Positions 23,140 to 35,345 of a DNA stretch of 64,000 bases are shown here, piece by piece (within the stretch, counting starts at the first letter, position 1; each line of letters opens with the position of its first letter). The notes below the pieces were generated by a model, which was not told where the DNA came from, did not search any database, and was given only the letters and a program-made list of their open reading frames with translations. The stretch is from NCBI GenBank assembly GCA_018894105.1, contig CM032119.1:12045246-12109245 (forward strand). Direction: 5' to 3'. This DNA comes from Jacaranda mimosifolia (taxonomy: Eukaryota; Streptophyta; Magnoliopsida; Lamiales; Bignoniaceae). Both the position numbers and the translations under genes were made by a program.

Positions 23140-24363
23140 CTCGAGATAACCTATCCTCTATCTTCAACAAGAATTTCATTAACAAAAAAAAAAAAAAGGA
23201 CAAGAAAAGAAAAGAAAAGAACTAATTCGTCAACATGGCAAAGATATTAAAGCTACTACTAATTTCTCATCAAAGGAGGCTAGGGTCTAAGTTTTCCATA
23301 AAGAAATTTAAAATATAGAAGTGTGAGTAAAAGACTCAGTGAATGCCACGTGTGTGTAAAATAACTTCATAATTATAGCATAATCAAAACGATGCTCAAT
23401 TATCAATATTTGAGAAAAATAATGAAAAACAGTTATGCATCATACAGTACTAACACAAGAATATAATAGCAAACATTTTTAACATGTCAATATTTAAATG
23501 CAATGATCAAACTAATGTTTGCTTATAGTCAATCAACCTTATGACTCCTACTGTGACAGCTCTTTATTACTCTAGGTAAGGTGTTACCTCATCAAATAGT
23601 GCCCGTGCCTAGGTCAACGGGAAATCCTACGATCCACCTTAACTACAAACAACTTTTTCCATGTGTTGGGGAATTGGATCATGGGAGCTTCTAGCAAAGT
23701 CCCTCATACACCCAAGCCAAAATTGATCCAACGAATAGTATCAATAATAATAATTAATTCAATTATCAGTTTCGATCATCATATCTAAATGCTAGTCTAA
23801 AAACATGATGAAATAATAACAATGACTTTAAAAGAACATATGTTTCTTGCATCACGGAACAAAATAGAAAAAATTATGCGCATAGTGAAACATAATTATA
23901 GTGCAACGTAAACTGAAAACAAGTTATGAATGGATTACATTATAGCATATATCCTTCTGTGTTTTGAAAAAATAATATTGTATATTATTTATTGATTTAG
24001 TCACTCGCCTTTAAGATTGATCCTAGAAATCAATCACCTCTCTTAGAGTCAATCAAGTCAATTTTTAAGTCACCTAATTCATTTAATAAACATAGTAATC
24101 ACTAATTTAGATGATTAGCAAGGCATTACTTAGAACTAGCCTTATGCTAAAAGCCTATAGTGCATCAAAACCAACAATCCTTATTGATACAATAAAATTC
24201 ACTACCCTTTTTCTCATGAAAAATCTATTACTCAAACTTAACAAATGGACTATATTCTAGACAAATTAAATACATCTCCCAAAAGAAACAACTTTTATAT
24301 ATGGCAAATAATAGGCAAAAAATAAAAATAAAAAGATATCCTTACCAAGTGCCAAAGTACTAC

Positions 24364-25415
24364 TGTCACGCCCCCAAATGATATTTATTCATTTAATATA
24401 ATTATCACAATAATTGCACACATGATCTTCCGAGCACGGCCAAAAGTCTCACTTAGCACAAAATTCTAGATAGTTTTATATATTCCAACATAACTTAGAA
24501 GTCTCATAGGCCTTGTAATGAAATAACATAGACTCGTCAATATGATAATAAAGAAACTTCAACTAGAAAATTTCCCTTGTCTCTTGGTTTCACTAATTCT
24601 CCTTTGCATCTAAAATGTCAACAAAAAGAGTGAGCTTGGAAGCCCAGCAAGTATTTTAAATATGTTTATGATGAGAAATATTCAAATTAACTTAAAGAAC
24701 TTATAACATTACCATGAGACTATAACATCCAAAAATCGATGGACAAACCACTACCATATCAAAATTCACAAAGTATTCGAAAATAGTTTCGAGCCGGCAT
24801 ATTCAAATATTTGTATCGCATAGATTTCATATCATATAACAAGGTGTTATAGTCAACATGGCTATGCAAAACATATTCGCATATGAAGGATTGTGAACAT
24901 TTCAACCCTTAAATATATGCAAGACACTCACCTTCCAAATTGTTATAAAACTAAATAAAAACACCTTTCAAGAATCTTCCTCTCCTAATTCTTTCTTCAA
25001 TATTTTCTCTTCCTCCTCTAATATTTTCTAACCTCATAAGATGTGTATGTTTCCACATATTCCCAACACATATATGGGTAATTTTGTAACTTACAAATTA
25101 ATTCTCACTATCCCTCAATAATACACAACTCTTCTCATTCTTAATTCTCACTATCCCTCAATAATATACCACTCTTTTCATTCTTAAATAAGATGCACCT
25201 TTACATATACTTGCAGAAATAGAGTATTATTTTATATTCCTCCACTATTTCATGATTAATACCCACTATATTCCTCATTCTTAAGTGATACCACTTCATA
25301 TTCCTCTTGTAACTTATAAACATAATTTCAAGAATAAAAGTTCATTAATTGTCATCACTTAATTGAGTTTAGAAAATCAATTTATTATTATAATTATCTT
25401 TATATGGTTATTACG
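24364..25415 (-). repeat. 3' LTR of the chromovirus
   Basis: 1,052 bases. Inner end at 25415 has lost the usual terminal base (ttacg against ttaca in the other LTR). The adjacent purine tract (on the minus strand gaaggggggaagaa, 25416-25429) is the plus-strand primer. Confidence 0.92.
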
Positions 25416-25461
25416 TTCTTCCCCCCTTCAAATGAGTTTAGCCCTCTAAACTCAACATACC

Positions 25462-25803
25462 TTAGGTTTCAAAGAGTTTGGGATACTTGCTCCCCATGTC
25501 TTGTTCTAGCTCCCCAGTAGCTTCTTTTTCACTGTGGTTGCGCCATTGCACTTTTACATAAGGAATAACTCTGTGTCTCAAAACTCGTTCCTTCATGTCG
25601 ACTATACGAATTGGATGCTCATCATACGTCAAATCCCTTCTAATTTGCAAGGGTTCACGATCCAGGACATGAAATGGATTAAGGACATTACTTTTGTAAC
25701 ACAGAAACATGGAACACATTATGTACTCCCGAAAACACTGGAGGTAATGCAAGTCTATAAGCAGGCTTCCCAATTTTTTCCAAGATTTCAAATGGCGCCA
25801 CAA
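25462..25803 (-). pseudogene. pol: Integrase C-terminus and chromodomain of the chromovirus
   Basis: Last 113 codons of pol. The C-terminal half is a chromodomain: EHPIRIVDMKERVLRHRVIP, then VKVQWRNHSEKEATGELE and a closing KYPKLFET. Two aromatic-cage-type positions of this fold appear altered (a Gly stands where Trp is usual in 'EATWE'). In chromoviruses the domain steers integration towards heterochromatin, which fits this setting. Joined to the integrase upstream through frameshifts (25804-26135). Confidence 0.88.
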
Positions 25804-26930
25804 ATCGAGGAATTAACTTTCCACGAATTACAAATCTTAACACCCCTTTTGTAGGGGATACCTTGAGAAAAACATGCTCTCTTTCTTGAAACTCTAAATC
25901 ACCTCTTTTTACATCTGCGTAACTCTTTTTGCAAACTTTGGGTTGTATGAGGTCTTTATCTGATCAATTGAATTTTCTCTATTGTTTCTTATGCCACTTC
26001 TGGTCCTAAGATCTTCTTCTCACCCACGTCATCTCAACAAACAGGGGACCTGCACCTCCTTCCATATAATGCTTGCATGATAACTGTTGTTATATGCAAA
26101 TTCCACGAGAGCTAAATGGTCATCCCAAGCAACTCTCAAGTCCATAACATAACCTCTAAGCATATCTTCCAAGGTTTAATGGTTCTTTCAGTTTGCCCAT
26201 CCATTTGAGGATGAAATGCTGTACTAAATGCTAATTTTGTGCCCATTCTTTTATGTACACTTCGCCAAAGTTGAGAAACAAATCTTGTATCCCTGTCAGA
26301 TACAATAGTGACTGGTATACCATGTAGCTTTATTATCTCATTAACGTATAGTTTAGCTAATTTTTCAAGAGTAAGACCAACTTTAAATGATATGAAGTAG
26401 GCTGACTTGGTCAATCTATCAACAACCACCCAAATTGAATCATTTCCATTCAATGTCTTAGGCAACCCCATCACAAAATCCATAGCGATATGCTCCCATT
26501 TCCACTCTGGAATAGGTAAGGGCTCCAACTTGCATGTTGGTCTTTGATGCTCTATTTTTACTTGTTGACACACCAAACATTGAGAAACATAATGTGCTAT
26601 ATCATTCTTCATGTTAACCCACCAAAAATTTTCCTTCAAATTCTTGTAAATCTTAGTACTACCTGGATGATTTGTATAACCAGCATTATGGGCCTCATCT
26701 AATAATTCTTTATTTAATGTGGAGTCCTTGGGCATATATAGTCTTTTCCTAAACCTTAAAGATATGTCCTGATAAATGTAAAACTCGATCTTCCCTCCTG
26801 CTTTGACTTTGTCCTTTAGTTTCTTTAATTCAGGATCACTCTCTTGAGCTTCTCTAATTTTCTGAATTAAAGTTGATTGGATGCTGATATTTGCTAACAT
26901 CACATCACTACTTGAAATTCGAACCTCCAA
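25804..26930 (-). pseudogene. pol: Integrase of the chromovirus
   Basis: H2C2 zinc finger present: His in NHPGSTK and the pair in CLVCQQVK. The DDE core shows Asp in AMDFVMGL, Asp in VSDRDTRF and Glu in GQTERTIK, all in one open frame 26136-26930. From 26135 to 25804 the reading continues with frameshifts and stops ([10 protein letters not shown] is visible). Would insert the cDNA. This is the best preserved protein domain of the element. Confidence 0.9.
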
Positions 26931-26939
26931 CCGCAGCTT

Positions 26940-27432
26940 ACTAAAATCCCTTAAGATTGAACCTTAGGTTGTGAGTAATGTAGCTAAATTACTAGAGATT
27001 TTCTGGCTTAGTGCATCAGCGACCACATTTGCCTTTCCTGGATGATGATTAATCACAAGATCATAGTCCTTAAGTAATTCCAACTATCTCCTTTGTCTCA
27101 TATTTAACTCTTTTGAGTCCATATATATTTCAAACTCTTGTGATCGTGTATATATTGCATTGTTCTCCATAAAGGTAGTGCCTCCAAATTTTAAGAGCAA
27201 AGATTATAGCTGCTAACTCAAGATCATGTGTAGGGTAGCTTTGCTCATATGGCTTCAACTACCTCGAGGCATAAGCTATGACTTTATCATTTTGCATGAG
27301 AACACATCCTAAACCATTCTTTGAAGCATCACTATATATTTTGAAATTCCCCAAATTATCCATAACAACAAGAATTGGCATGGATATTAATCGCCCTTTT
27401 AACTCTTCGAAACTTTTCTCACATTCAACACT
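26940..27432 (-). pseudogene. pol: RNase H of the chromovirus
   Basis: Reads IYSDASKNGLGCVLMQ (catalytic Asp), [22 protein letters not shown] (catalytic Glu) and a damaged ...ADALSR-like end near 27000. Several stops (near 27260, 27120-27030). Lies directly between RT and integrase with no second RNase H, as expected for a chromovirus. Confidence 0.85.
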
Positions 27433-28209
27433 CTATTCAAATTTAACTCCTTTTTGAGTTAACTGAGTTAATGGCATCACTATTTTAGATAAACTTTCAA
27501 CAAATTTCCAGTAGTATCCTGCTAATCTAAGGAAACTTCGAACCTCTACTACAGTAGTAGGTCTATTCCCTGAAATAATTGCTTCAACCTTTTTTGGGTC
27601 CACTGATGTTCCGTCCTTTGACACTACATGTCCTAAGAAAACAACACTCTCAAGCCAAAATTCACATTTCTTGAATTTAGCATATAGCTTCTTCTCTCTT
27701 AAAATTTGCAAACCAACCCTTAGATGCTCTTCATGTTCTTCTTTATTCTTATAATACACCAAGATATCATCAATAAATATCACCACAAATTGATCAAGAA
27801 AAGGTTTAAATACTCTATTCATAAGGTGCATAAAATCCGTATGAGCATTTGTTAACCCAAACGGCATGACCAAAAACTCATAATGCACGTACCTTGTACA
27901 AAAGGCATTCTTGGGAACATCCTCTGCCCTAACCTTTAGTTGATGATATCTAGAACGTAAATAAATTTTGGAAAAGTATTTTGCTTCCTCCAGTTGGTCA
28001 AAGAGATCATCAATTCTTGGTAATGGATACTTATTTTGTATTGTTACCTTATTTAGTTCCCTATAGTTAATGCACAACCTCATAGTTCTTTCTTTCTTTT
28101 TAACGAATAAGACTGGAGCTCCCCATGGTGAAACACTTGGCCTAATATATCCTTTATCTAGTAACTCTTGTAGTTGCACTTTCAATTCACTAAGTTTTGC
28201 TTGAGCCAT
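27433..28209 (-). pseudogene. pol: Reverse transcriptase of the chromovirus
   Basis: 258 open codons. Motifs in order: [68 protein letters not shown] at 27767-27778, and [16 protein letters not shown]. The catalytic pair is intact, but in the first catalytic block the Asp usual in 'S-K-I-D-L-R-S-G-Y' is Tyr (KIYLRSRY), so the enzyme would be dead. Confidence 0.92.
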
Positions 28210-28329
28210 TTAGTATGGGGCCCTTACAGATAGGAGTAGTTCCTGGTTGTAAATTAATAGCAAACTCAAACTCTCTATCGGGTGGTAAGCCAGGAATTTC
28301 ATCTGGAAATACATCTAGAAAGTCTCGTA

Positions 28330-28872
28330 CTATATGAATATCTGTGGCCTTAGCTCTCCTTGTTGATTATCCATAAAATATGCAAGATACCCCTTGGCAC
28401 CCTTCTTCAACAACCGTCTAGCTTGTAATGTTGAAATTATACGAGGAAAAGTGTATGCCATGCTTCCTATAAAGCTGAATTCTGATTGGCCAAAAATTTG
28501 AAAAACCACCATTTTTTTATGACAATCCAAGGTAGCATAGTGTAATGCCAACCAGTCCATTCCTAATATAATATCAAAATCATCCAAATCTAGAACTACC
28601 AAGTTTGTAGGAAACTCCCTATTTTCTATATTGAAGGAACAAGATTTGCATACCCGATCTGCTAGCAAGGTTCCCCCAACTAGGGTGTCCACATATAAAC
28701 CATCATCCAAAGGCTTGCAGACCATATTGGACCTCTTAACAAAATTTCTAGAATCAAAAGAGTGCATCACGCCAAAGTCAAATAACACATATGCATAAGT
28801 CGAAGAAATTAGAAGAGTACATGTGACCATTGCATTAGAAGTTTGAGCTTTTGCCTGAGTTATTGCGTACAC
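28330..28872 (-). pseudogene. pol: Protease of the chromovirus, active site altered
   Basis: Retropepsin-like region. Where the family has L-F-D-S-G-A-T-H-S, this copy reads LFDFGVMHS, so the Ser/Thr next to the catalytic Asp is Phe. The later blocks FDIILGMDWLALHYATLDC are intact. Between this frame and RT (28210-28329) there are stops and a frameshift. Confidence 0.88.
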
Positions 28873-28929
28873 TCTTCCAAATGTCTTAGTCTTTTGATCT
28901 TGTACTCTTTTGTTATTCTAAACATTATT

Positions 28930-29990
28930 CTGATTTTCATTAGATGGCAATCTGCAATCCTATGACCCCTTTTGCCACAACGAAAGCAAGCACCAATAGC
29001 CCAGCGACATTCCTTTTCTTCATGATTGTTCACACACCTTGGTCATTGAACATTATTCATCTACTGAGTTTTAACATTGTTCTGATACATTCTCTGCTTC
29101 TTCTGTCAACTAGAAGAATGTCTAGAGTTAAACATCTTCTTATTGTTATTCATCTTCTCCTTTGTTTCTCTCTCACTTTGTAAATCCATATGTCCTCTTT
29201 CCACAGTTAAAACTTTACTCACTATATCCCCATAAGTCACCAACTCAAAAGCTTGAACCTTATGCCTTATGTGAGGCCTTAGTCCTTCTACTAATTTTTG
29301 TGCTTTCACTTCCTCAACAGCTACTAAACTAGGAGCAAAAACTGATAAACAAGCAAACTCAGCCTCATACTCAAATACTGTCATACTACTCTGCTTAAGA
29401 TTTGCAAATTCAGATTGCCTTTGCAATTTTAATCATTTGGGAAAGTATTTCTTATAAAAGGCTTCTTTAAACTCATTCCAGGTGTGGATAGGATTGTCAT
29501 TATAGTGTTGATGTTCCTTAGATTGCCACCACTTGTATGCACTTCCTAAGAGTTGATAAACTCCATAATTCACCTTGTCCTCCTCAGAGCACCTTAAAAT
29601 ATTAAAGGCCTTTTCCATTTTATTTAACCATTTTTGAGCTTTAGAAGGATCAATTGATCCTTCAAAAGTAGGTGGGGCAAGTCATTTAAATTCAGTTATA
29701 CCAATACATTGTCCCAAGGGAGCCTAAGCTACTTGAGGAGGTTCTACTTGTTGTTGCTATCGAAAAAACTATTGTTGAAATTGTTGATGTTGATGAATCA
29801 TTCCCATCATGGCTTGTTGTTGCTGCAACAACCCTGCCATTATTTGTAAAAGCTCAACAAAACCAAGTTGTTGGTTCCCTTGAACATGTTGATTGCTCCC
29901 ACTTCTTTGATCTTCAGTTGTGTTGGTTTGCACTCCTTGGCTAGTGCTAGTTTGATTCATTACTTCGTTTGAAATTCCATCTTTCTTCAA
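28930..29990 (-). pseudogene. gag: Gag of the chromovirus
   Basis: Starts MKKDGISNEVMNQ at 29990, with a Gln-rich stretch (residues 40-75), then the gag core: LNKMEKAFNILRCSEEDKV, YKWWQSKE, FKEAFYKKYFP (29433-29618) and EYEAEFACLSVFAP (29106-29426). Ends with a CCHC zinc knuckle CFRCGKRGHRIADC at about 28953-28994. Stops near 29768, 29755, 29730, 29690, 29432 and 29105. Confidence 0.88.
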
Positions 29991-30167
29991 CCATCAAATC
30001 CTAATTCGTTCATTATCATACTTTTTTTTTCTATTTATCATATAAAAATTCAAGGAGATCTATTATAAGATGGGACATAGTTAAACAAGTAGTTTATTAT
30101 AGCCACTAATTATAGAACTTACAATAATGAGAATTGAAACTCCTCAAACTCCTACAACATTTATATA

Positions 30168-30614
30168 TTAATCAAACTCAATCTCAATAATCTCAACAAA
30201 TTTAGTAGGTGGCCCAAAAACTGACTCACTACTAGATTCAAGTGCAATATCCACTATATCATCAACAGTATCAAGAATTTCATAACAATTGTGTCAAGTT
30301 TCCTTAATAACTAGCTTGAATTCCTTACGAGCCATAGACAAAGCTTTCTTAAGTTCTTCATTGTCAGGATTAACTTTTTCTAGTTCTTTCCGCAATGCAA
30401 AATTCTCTCATCGTAAACGATTATGGTCAATCACGGTCTCTTCAAATGAATATCGATTCTGTAAAATGTTACCGTCATCTCATCTTATAATAAAGGGTGT
30501 AACATTTCTAGATAGGCCTACCACTTCATTAAAAGAACTCACAGGCTTCAAATGCATTTTTGGGGAGGGCCTATAACATGTCTTGGTAGAAGATCTAGAT
30601 CGAGATGATGCCAT
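30168..30614 (-). pseudogene. Extra upstream open frame between primer site and gag
   Basis: From ATG 30614 to a stop at 30168, 148 codons with three in-frame TGA codons, each one a CGA (Arg) with C changed to T. Starts MASSRSRSSTKTCYRPSP and includes a Lys/Glu-rich, probably helical part (ALRKELEKVNPDNEELKKAL) and an acidic tail. It lies between the primer site (30743-30754) and gag (start 29990). I do not recognise it; it could be an accessory protein, a gag N-terminal extension or a captured fragment. Confidence 0.5.
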
Positions 30615-30742
30615 ACCTACACAAAAGTGGCTAGGTGATCAGCCTAAAACAATAATAATTTAAGTCGATTAGTCATCTTTCCCAATACAACAACTTAGAT
30701 AGATAAATTAAACCTTGTCTGTCTATTTAGGTCTAACCTATT

Positions 30743-30754
30743 GCTCTGATACCA
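30743..30754 (-). promoter_or_regulatory. Initiator-Met primer binding site of the chromovirus
   Basis: Minus strand TGGTATCAGAGC, six bases inside the LTR; the standard initiator-Met tRNA primer site of many plant retrotransposons. Confidence 0.9.
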
Positions 30755-30760
30755 TTAAAT

Positions 30761-31811
30761 TGTCGCGCCCCAAATGATCTCTATTTATTTAATATAATTA
30801 GCACAATCATTGCACACATGATCTTCCAAGCATGGTGAAAAGTCTCACTAGCACAAAATTCTAGATAGTTTTATACATTCCAACATAACTTAAAAGTCTC
30901 ATAGGTCTTGTAATGAAATAACACAAACTCGTTAATATGATAATAAAGAAACTTCAACTAGAAATTTTCCCTTGTCTCTTGGCTTCACTAATTCTCCTCT
31001 GCATCTAAAATGTCAACAAAAAGAGTGAGCTTGGAAACCCACCAAGTATTTTAAATATTTTTATGGAAAGAAATATTCAAAATAACTTAAAGAACTTATA
31101 GCATTACCATGAGACTATAACATCCAAAAATCGATGGACAAACCACCGCCATATCAAAATTTACAAAGTATTCGAAACTAGTTTCGAGCCAGCATATTCA
31201 AAGATTTATATCGCATAGATTTCATATCATATAACAAAGTGTTATAGTCAACATAGCTATGCAAAACATATTCTCATATGAAGGATTGTGAACATTTCAA
31301 ACCTTAAACATATGTAAAACACTCAACTTCCAAATTGTTATAAAACTAAATAAAAACACCCTTCAAGAATCTTCCTCTCCTGATTCTTTCTTCAATACTT
31401 TCTTTTCCTCTAATATTTTCTAACCTCATAAGATGTGTATGTTTCCACATACTCCCAACATATATATATATAGGTAATTTTGTAACTTACAAATTAATTC
31501 ACACTATCCCTTAATAATACACCACTCTTCTCATTCTTAATTCCCACTATCTCTTAATAGTATACCACTCTTCTCATTCTTAAATAAGATGCACCTCTAC
31601 ATAAACTTGCATAAATAGGCTATTACTTCATATTCCTCCACTATTTCAGGATTAATACCCACTATCTTCCTCATTCTTAAGTAATACCACTTCATATTCC
31701 TCTTGTAACTTATAAACATAATTTCAAGAATAAAAGTTCACTAATTGTCATCACTTAATTGAGTTTAAAAAATTAATTTATTATTATAATTATCTTTATA
31801 TGGTTATTACA
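30761..31811 (-). repeat. 5' LTR of the chromovirus
   Basis: 1,051 bases, TGTAATAACC...GGGGCGCGACA on the coding strand; partner of 24364-25415. Confidence 0.93.
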
Positions 31812-32850
31812 ACTACGTGGAGCATGACTACACGCTAGATCTCATGATTCTCAATAATGTAAAGAAATTCCAACATGGATTAGGAACAACACAATTTTAT
31901 CGATCAATTTTCAAAGCAATTGCATATAAGATCATCTGACATACTACATGGCATGTGGCAATATTGTATAAAGAATTCCCACTTATGAAGATTTTAGTTT
32001 CCAAGTGGTAGATTTCTATGATATAATATCAAATTATTTATACACACAAAATCTAAGAGAATCACATAGCGGGTTTTCATAATATAGTATTAAATTATTT
32101 CTACACATAAAAATTTAAGGGAATCACATGATTTTTTAATATAATATTTGATAATATAGGTTACTTAAAAGGGCTAACAAATAGAATAAGTAATAAAAAT
32201 TTCACTCCGTAAAAAGATATCTCCCTTGGTCAATCTAGAGTCCACTTGCTTGAGTTCATATAATGTTGGTTAGTAATATAAGGTAGAATAGATAACAAAA
32301 GAAAATACATGATGCTCACATAAATTCTTTTCTCGTGAAGCCTCAATTATGATTAAATGTTTGATAAAAATCTTCAGTTATTGTCCCTCTGTTTTCTTTC
32401 TCTCTTCTTCTCTTTTTCTATTTTGTATTCTAATATGGTTAAGTTTTTGGGTTTGTAAGGACTATATATATAAAGGTGGTGTATCATATTCTATTTATTC
32501 CTGCTAAGATTAGGATATTATTTGCTATAATTTTAATTTCATAGAAATAACAAGTCTTGTATCTAATGACTGACAATCTTAGTAATATTATAAACTAACC
32601 AAGAAGAGAAAATTTTACTATGGTTAAATATTAAAGTTTATTATTGGTACAACATTAAGATCAAATATGATAGTTATCATTATATGATTAAGAAGGATTT
32701 TAAATTTTCTTTTCTTTGTGTTCTAATTTATTAAATATATATAGTTTTAAAAGAATGGTTTGTATGCTTTACTACATCTTTAATTAGTAAAATAAAATAA
32801 ATATTGTAATATAATCAATTAAATACGATACAAAATTCTAAGGCACTACA

Positions 32851-33070
32851 TCCCATCCCCCTAAGAAATGTGGTCCCCAAAGTGTTTTGGGTGATATTTC
32901 TACATTTCCTCCTCATTTTTCCATGTTGCCTCCTCTATATTATGGTTCCCCCAAAATCTTTCCTAGCGGGATCTCCTTACTACATAGCTTTTATGTTTTC
33001 TAGTCTAGAACTTAGACTTGTCTCTCTTCGTACGTCAAATCCTTTTGAAGCGGCTAGTCCTCGTACTTAA
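32851..33070 (-). pseudogene. pol: Purine tract and chromodomain relic of the old Tekay-like element
   Basis: Minus strand shows the tract agggggatggga next to the LTR, and upstream a broken chromodomain: fragments like NHNIEEATWKNEEEM and KYHPKHFG appear in two frames. Stops and shifts throughout. Confidence 0.6.
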
Positions 33071-33399
33071 TGATATGCTGGGGGCTCGGGTGCTACTTCC
33101 TTAGTTGTGATACGTGAAAGATATTATGTATCCCTATAAGGTTTAATGGTAGATAAATATGATAGGCTACTACTCTAATCCTCTCTACTATTTCAAAAGG
33201 GCATACCGAGGGCTCAACTTTCATCCTTTGCTAATCCTCACATATCCTTTTCTAGGTGACACCTTAAGAAAGACCATATCTCCAACACTGAATTCCAATT
33301 CTCTTCTCTATTATCTGCATAGCTCTTCTATTGGCTTTATGTAGTGCCTTTGCTTGATCATGTGAACTTTATCAATAGCATTTCGTATTATTCTAGATA

Positions 33400-34630
33400 T
33401 AATTACTCTTTGGTGCCCAAGTGCAGTTGGTGTGTGATACTCATCCATGTCCTAATGTAACAGTGGTCAATATTTTCTTCCATATAAAGCCTCATAGAGG
33501 ATCACATGATCAACGTATAATGCTTAATCCATCATTCCCTAAAGTCTAATATGCTAACTCAGAGCATATCCGCTAAAACTTATATAGTTTGCTATAGCTG
33601 GCCGACTGTCTATGGGTGTGCTTCCATGCTAAATTGTAGTCTCATTCCCAAAGCCTCTTACACTTGCTTCCAAGGTTTATAGGCGAACTTGGATGCTCGA
33701 TAAGATATTGTACTTATGGGTACCTCATGTAGCTGAACAATCTGATTCGTATAAGTTTGTGCTAGTGTCTCTACTATATAAGTAACCATAATAGGCAAGA
33801 AATGAGCTAATTTGGTTGGTCTGGCAACTATCACCCAGATACCATTGTAACCTCTCCTTGTTGTAGGTAACCTCATGATGAAATCCATAATGGTCATTTC
33901 TCACTTCCACATAGGCACCTCTAGAGATTGAAGTAACCCAGTTGGTCTTTACTGTTCTATTTTAACTTTCTAGCAAGTGAGATATTTTCGAACATAGTCA
34001 ACAATCTCCCATTTCATATTAATCCACCAGTACTATTTATTTAGGACTTGATACATCTTATTTAAGGGTGCACTCAAGCCAAGCCAAGCTGAGTTTGGGC
34101 CAAATTTCTGAGCTCAGGCTCGAGCTTGAAATAATATATTATGCTCAAGCTCTATGAGCCTAAAATTTTAAGCTCGAGCTCGGCTCAACTTAGCTCAACT
34201 CAATAAGGCTCGAATTGACAAATGAATTATAAAAAACTGTAGGCTCGAGCTCGAGCTCAAACTCAAACTCGAAATAAAAAAATAGTAATATAATATATAT
34301 TTATTAATAAAATAAAAAATAATATTTAATTATAGCTCGCGAGCCGGCGCGTGAGCCTCAAGCTTAGAAACATATGGCTTGAGATTGGCTCGAATTAGAG
34401 CTCGAACTGTTTCGAGCTCGAGTCGAGCTAGCTCTAGCTCGGTTCGTGAAGCTTGCGAGGCTTAAGAGTCGACTCAACTCATTTGCACCCCTAATCTTAT
34501 TACCACTAAGATGCATTATATACTTCAACTTGTGAGCTTCATCTAAAATTTCATGCTTTAACTCATTATACGAAGGTACACATATTCTTTTCCTATATAG
34601 TAAAGTCCATCCTAATCCACTGCGAACTTG
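33400..34630 (-). pseudogene. pol: Integrase of the old Tekay-like element, split by a MITE
   Basis: Minus strand: finger part EAHKLKYIMHLSGN before the MITE (34502-34560), then KMYQVLNKYYWWINMKWEI after it (34000-34062), and the core MDFIMRLPTTRRGYNGIWVI (33897 down). The second catalytic Asp is lost: the usual S-D-R-D-S-x-F reads SYRASKF. Cysteines of the finger are partly lost (YVRKYLTC). Dead. Confidence 0.8.
34063..34493. mobile_element. hAT-like MITE inside the integrase relic
   Basis: 431 bases with a perfect 8-base target duplication atcttatt (34055-34062 and 34494-34501). Ends TAAGGGTGCAC and ...TTTGCACCCCTA form imperfect inverted repeats of the TA-G-GGGTG type. The inside is dense in GAGCTCGAGCT motifs around an AT-rich centre. 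Confidence 0.9.
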
Positions 34631-34779
34631 GTGTTAGGTGTGTCCATTATATTCGTCTTAAGTTTTGTTGGTTTTCATCTTTTTCTTGTGCTTCTCTAAT
34701 CCATTGAAAATTGTTTGGGCCTTAAAGTGATATTGGGGTACAGTACCATAAGCTTTAGTGTTTGTCCTAAGGTAGTAAG

Positions 34780-35160
34780 GTTAGCTACTTATACCTACTG
34801 AGTGCATCGGCCATTACATTTGCCTTCCCCGCATAATACTGAATTGAACAATAATAGTCCTCCAAGAACTCCATCTAATGTTATTTCTAATATTTAAGTC
34901 CTTTTGTGTGGAAAGATACTTCAGGTTCTTATGGTTGTACACTGTGAAGTATAATGTCTTCATTTTCCTAAGGGAAAGACAATGGCTGCTAACTCTAAGT
35001 TATGAGTATGGTAGTTCTGCTTGTGTAGCTTCAACTTTTTTTAGGCATAGCCTATCACCTTACCATTTTACATTAGAATACATCCCAAGCCTTCTTTAGA
35101 AGCATCAATATATATTACAAGGTTTTTAGTACCGTCAAGTAGGGCCAACATTGGTACTGG
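34780..35160 (-). pseudogene. pol: RNase H relic of the old Tekay-like element
   Basis: Reads VIYIDASKEGLGCILM at its start (catalytic Asp), HNLELAAIVFP (catalytic Glu) and GKANVMADALSR at its end, with many stops. Lies next to the RT start because the RT core is missing. Confidence 0.8.
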
Positions 35161-35345
35161 TGTTAACTTTTTCTAAAGCTCTTGAAACTGCACCTTAAGT
35201 TCTATTGATGCCATCCCATATGGTGTCTTAGATATTAGGTCTGTTCCTAGACGAACCTCAATAGAAATTCCACTTCACGATCTGGAGGTAGTGAAGTTAG
35301 TTCCTTAGGTTTTTTGATCAAGTAGGTTAGGTATACTATCTTACC
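35161..35345 (-). pseudogene. pol: N-terminal stub of RT fused to RNase H by deletion
   Basis: Reads KELTSLPPDREVEF and LGTDLISKTPYGMAS-like fragments, the normal lead-in to a Tekay RT, up to KVQFQEL, then jumps to KKLTPVPMLALL, the start of RNase H. The whole RT catalytic core (normally about 200 codons) is absent. The join falls on a shared 'QEL' coding stretch. Confidence 0.75.

Larger units (their letters stand above)
24364..31811 (-). mobile_element. Complete Tekay/Del-type chromovirus inserted in an LTR
   Basis: 7,448 bases with a perfect target duplication actac at 24359-24363 and 31812-31816. LTRs 24364-25415 and 30761-31811. Primer site complementary to initiator-Met tRNA at 30743-30754. 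Coding order on the minus strand: a small extra frame, gag with CCHC knuckle, protease, RT, RNase H, integrase, chromodomain. The chromodomain and Met primer fit the Tekay (Del) clade. By eye the LTRs are about 91% alike. The uninterrupted site survives as a single actac in the sister LTR at 37564-37568. Confidence 0.95.
22523..32850 (-). repeat. Left (3') LTR of the old Tekay-like element, interrupted twice
   Basis: Segments 22523-22536, 22991-24363 and 31812-32850 align in order with the right LTR 36360-38613. The gaps are the CACTA-type MITE and the 7.4 kb chromovirus. The inner end ...actaca (32850) is followed by tcccatccccctaa, the purine tract on the coding strand. Confidence 0.85.

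Noticed and set aside
30289..30576. 95-codon plus frame
   Set aside because: Mirror of the minus-strand extra frame upstream of gag; composition and context favour the minus reading.
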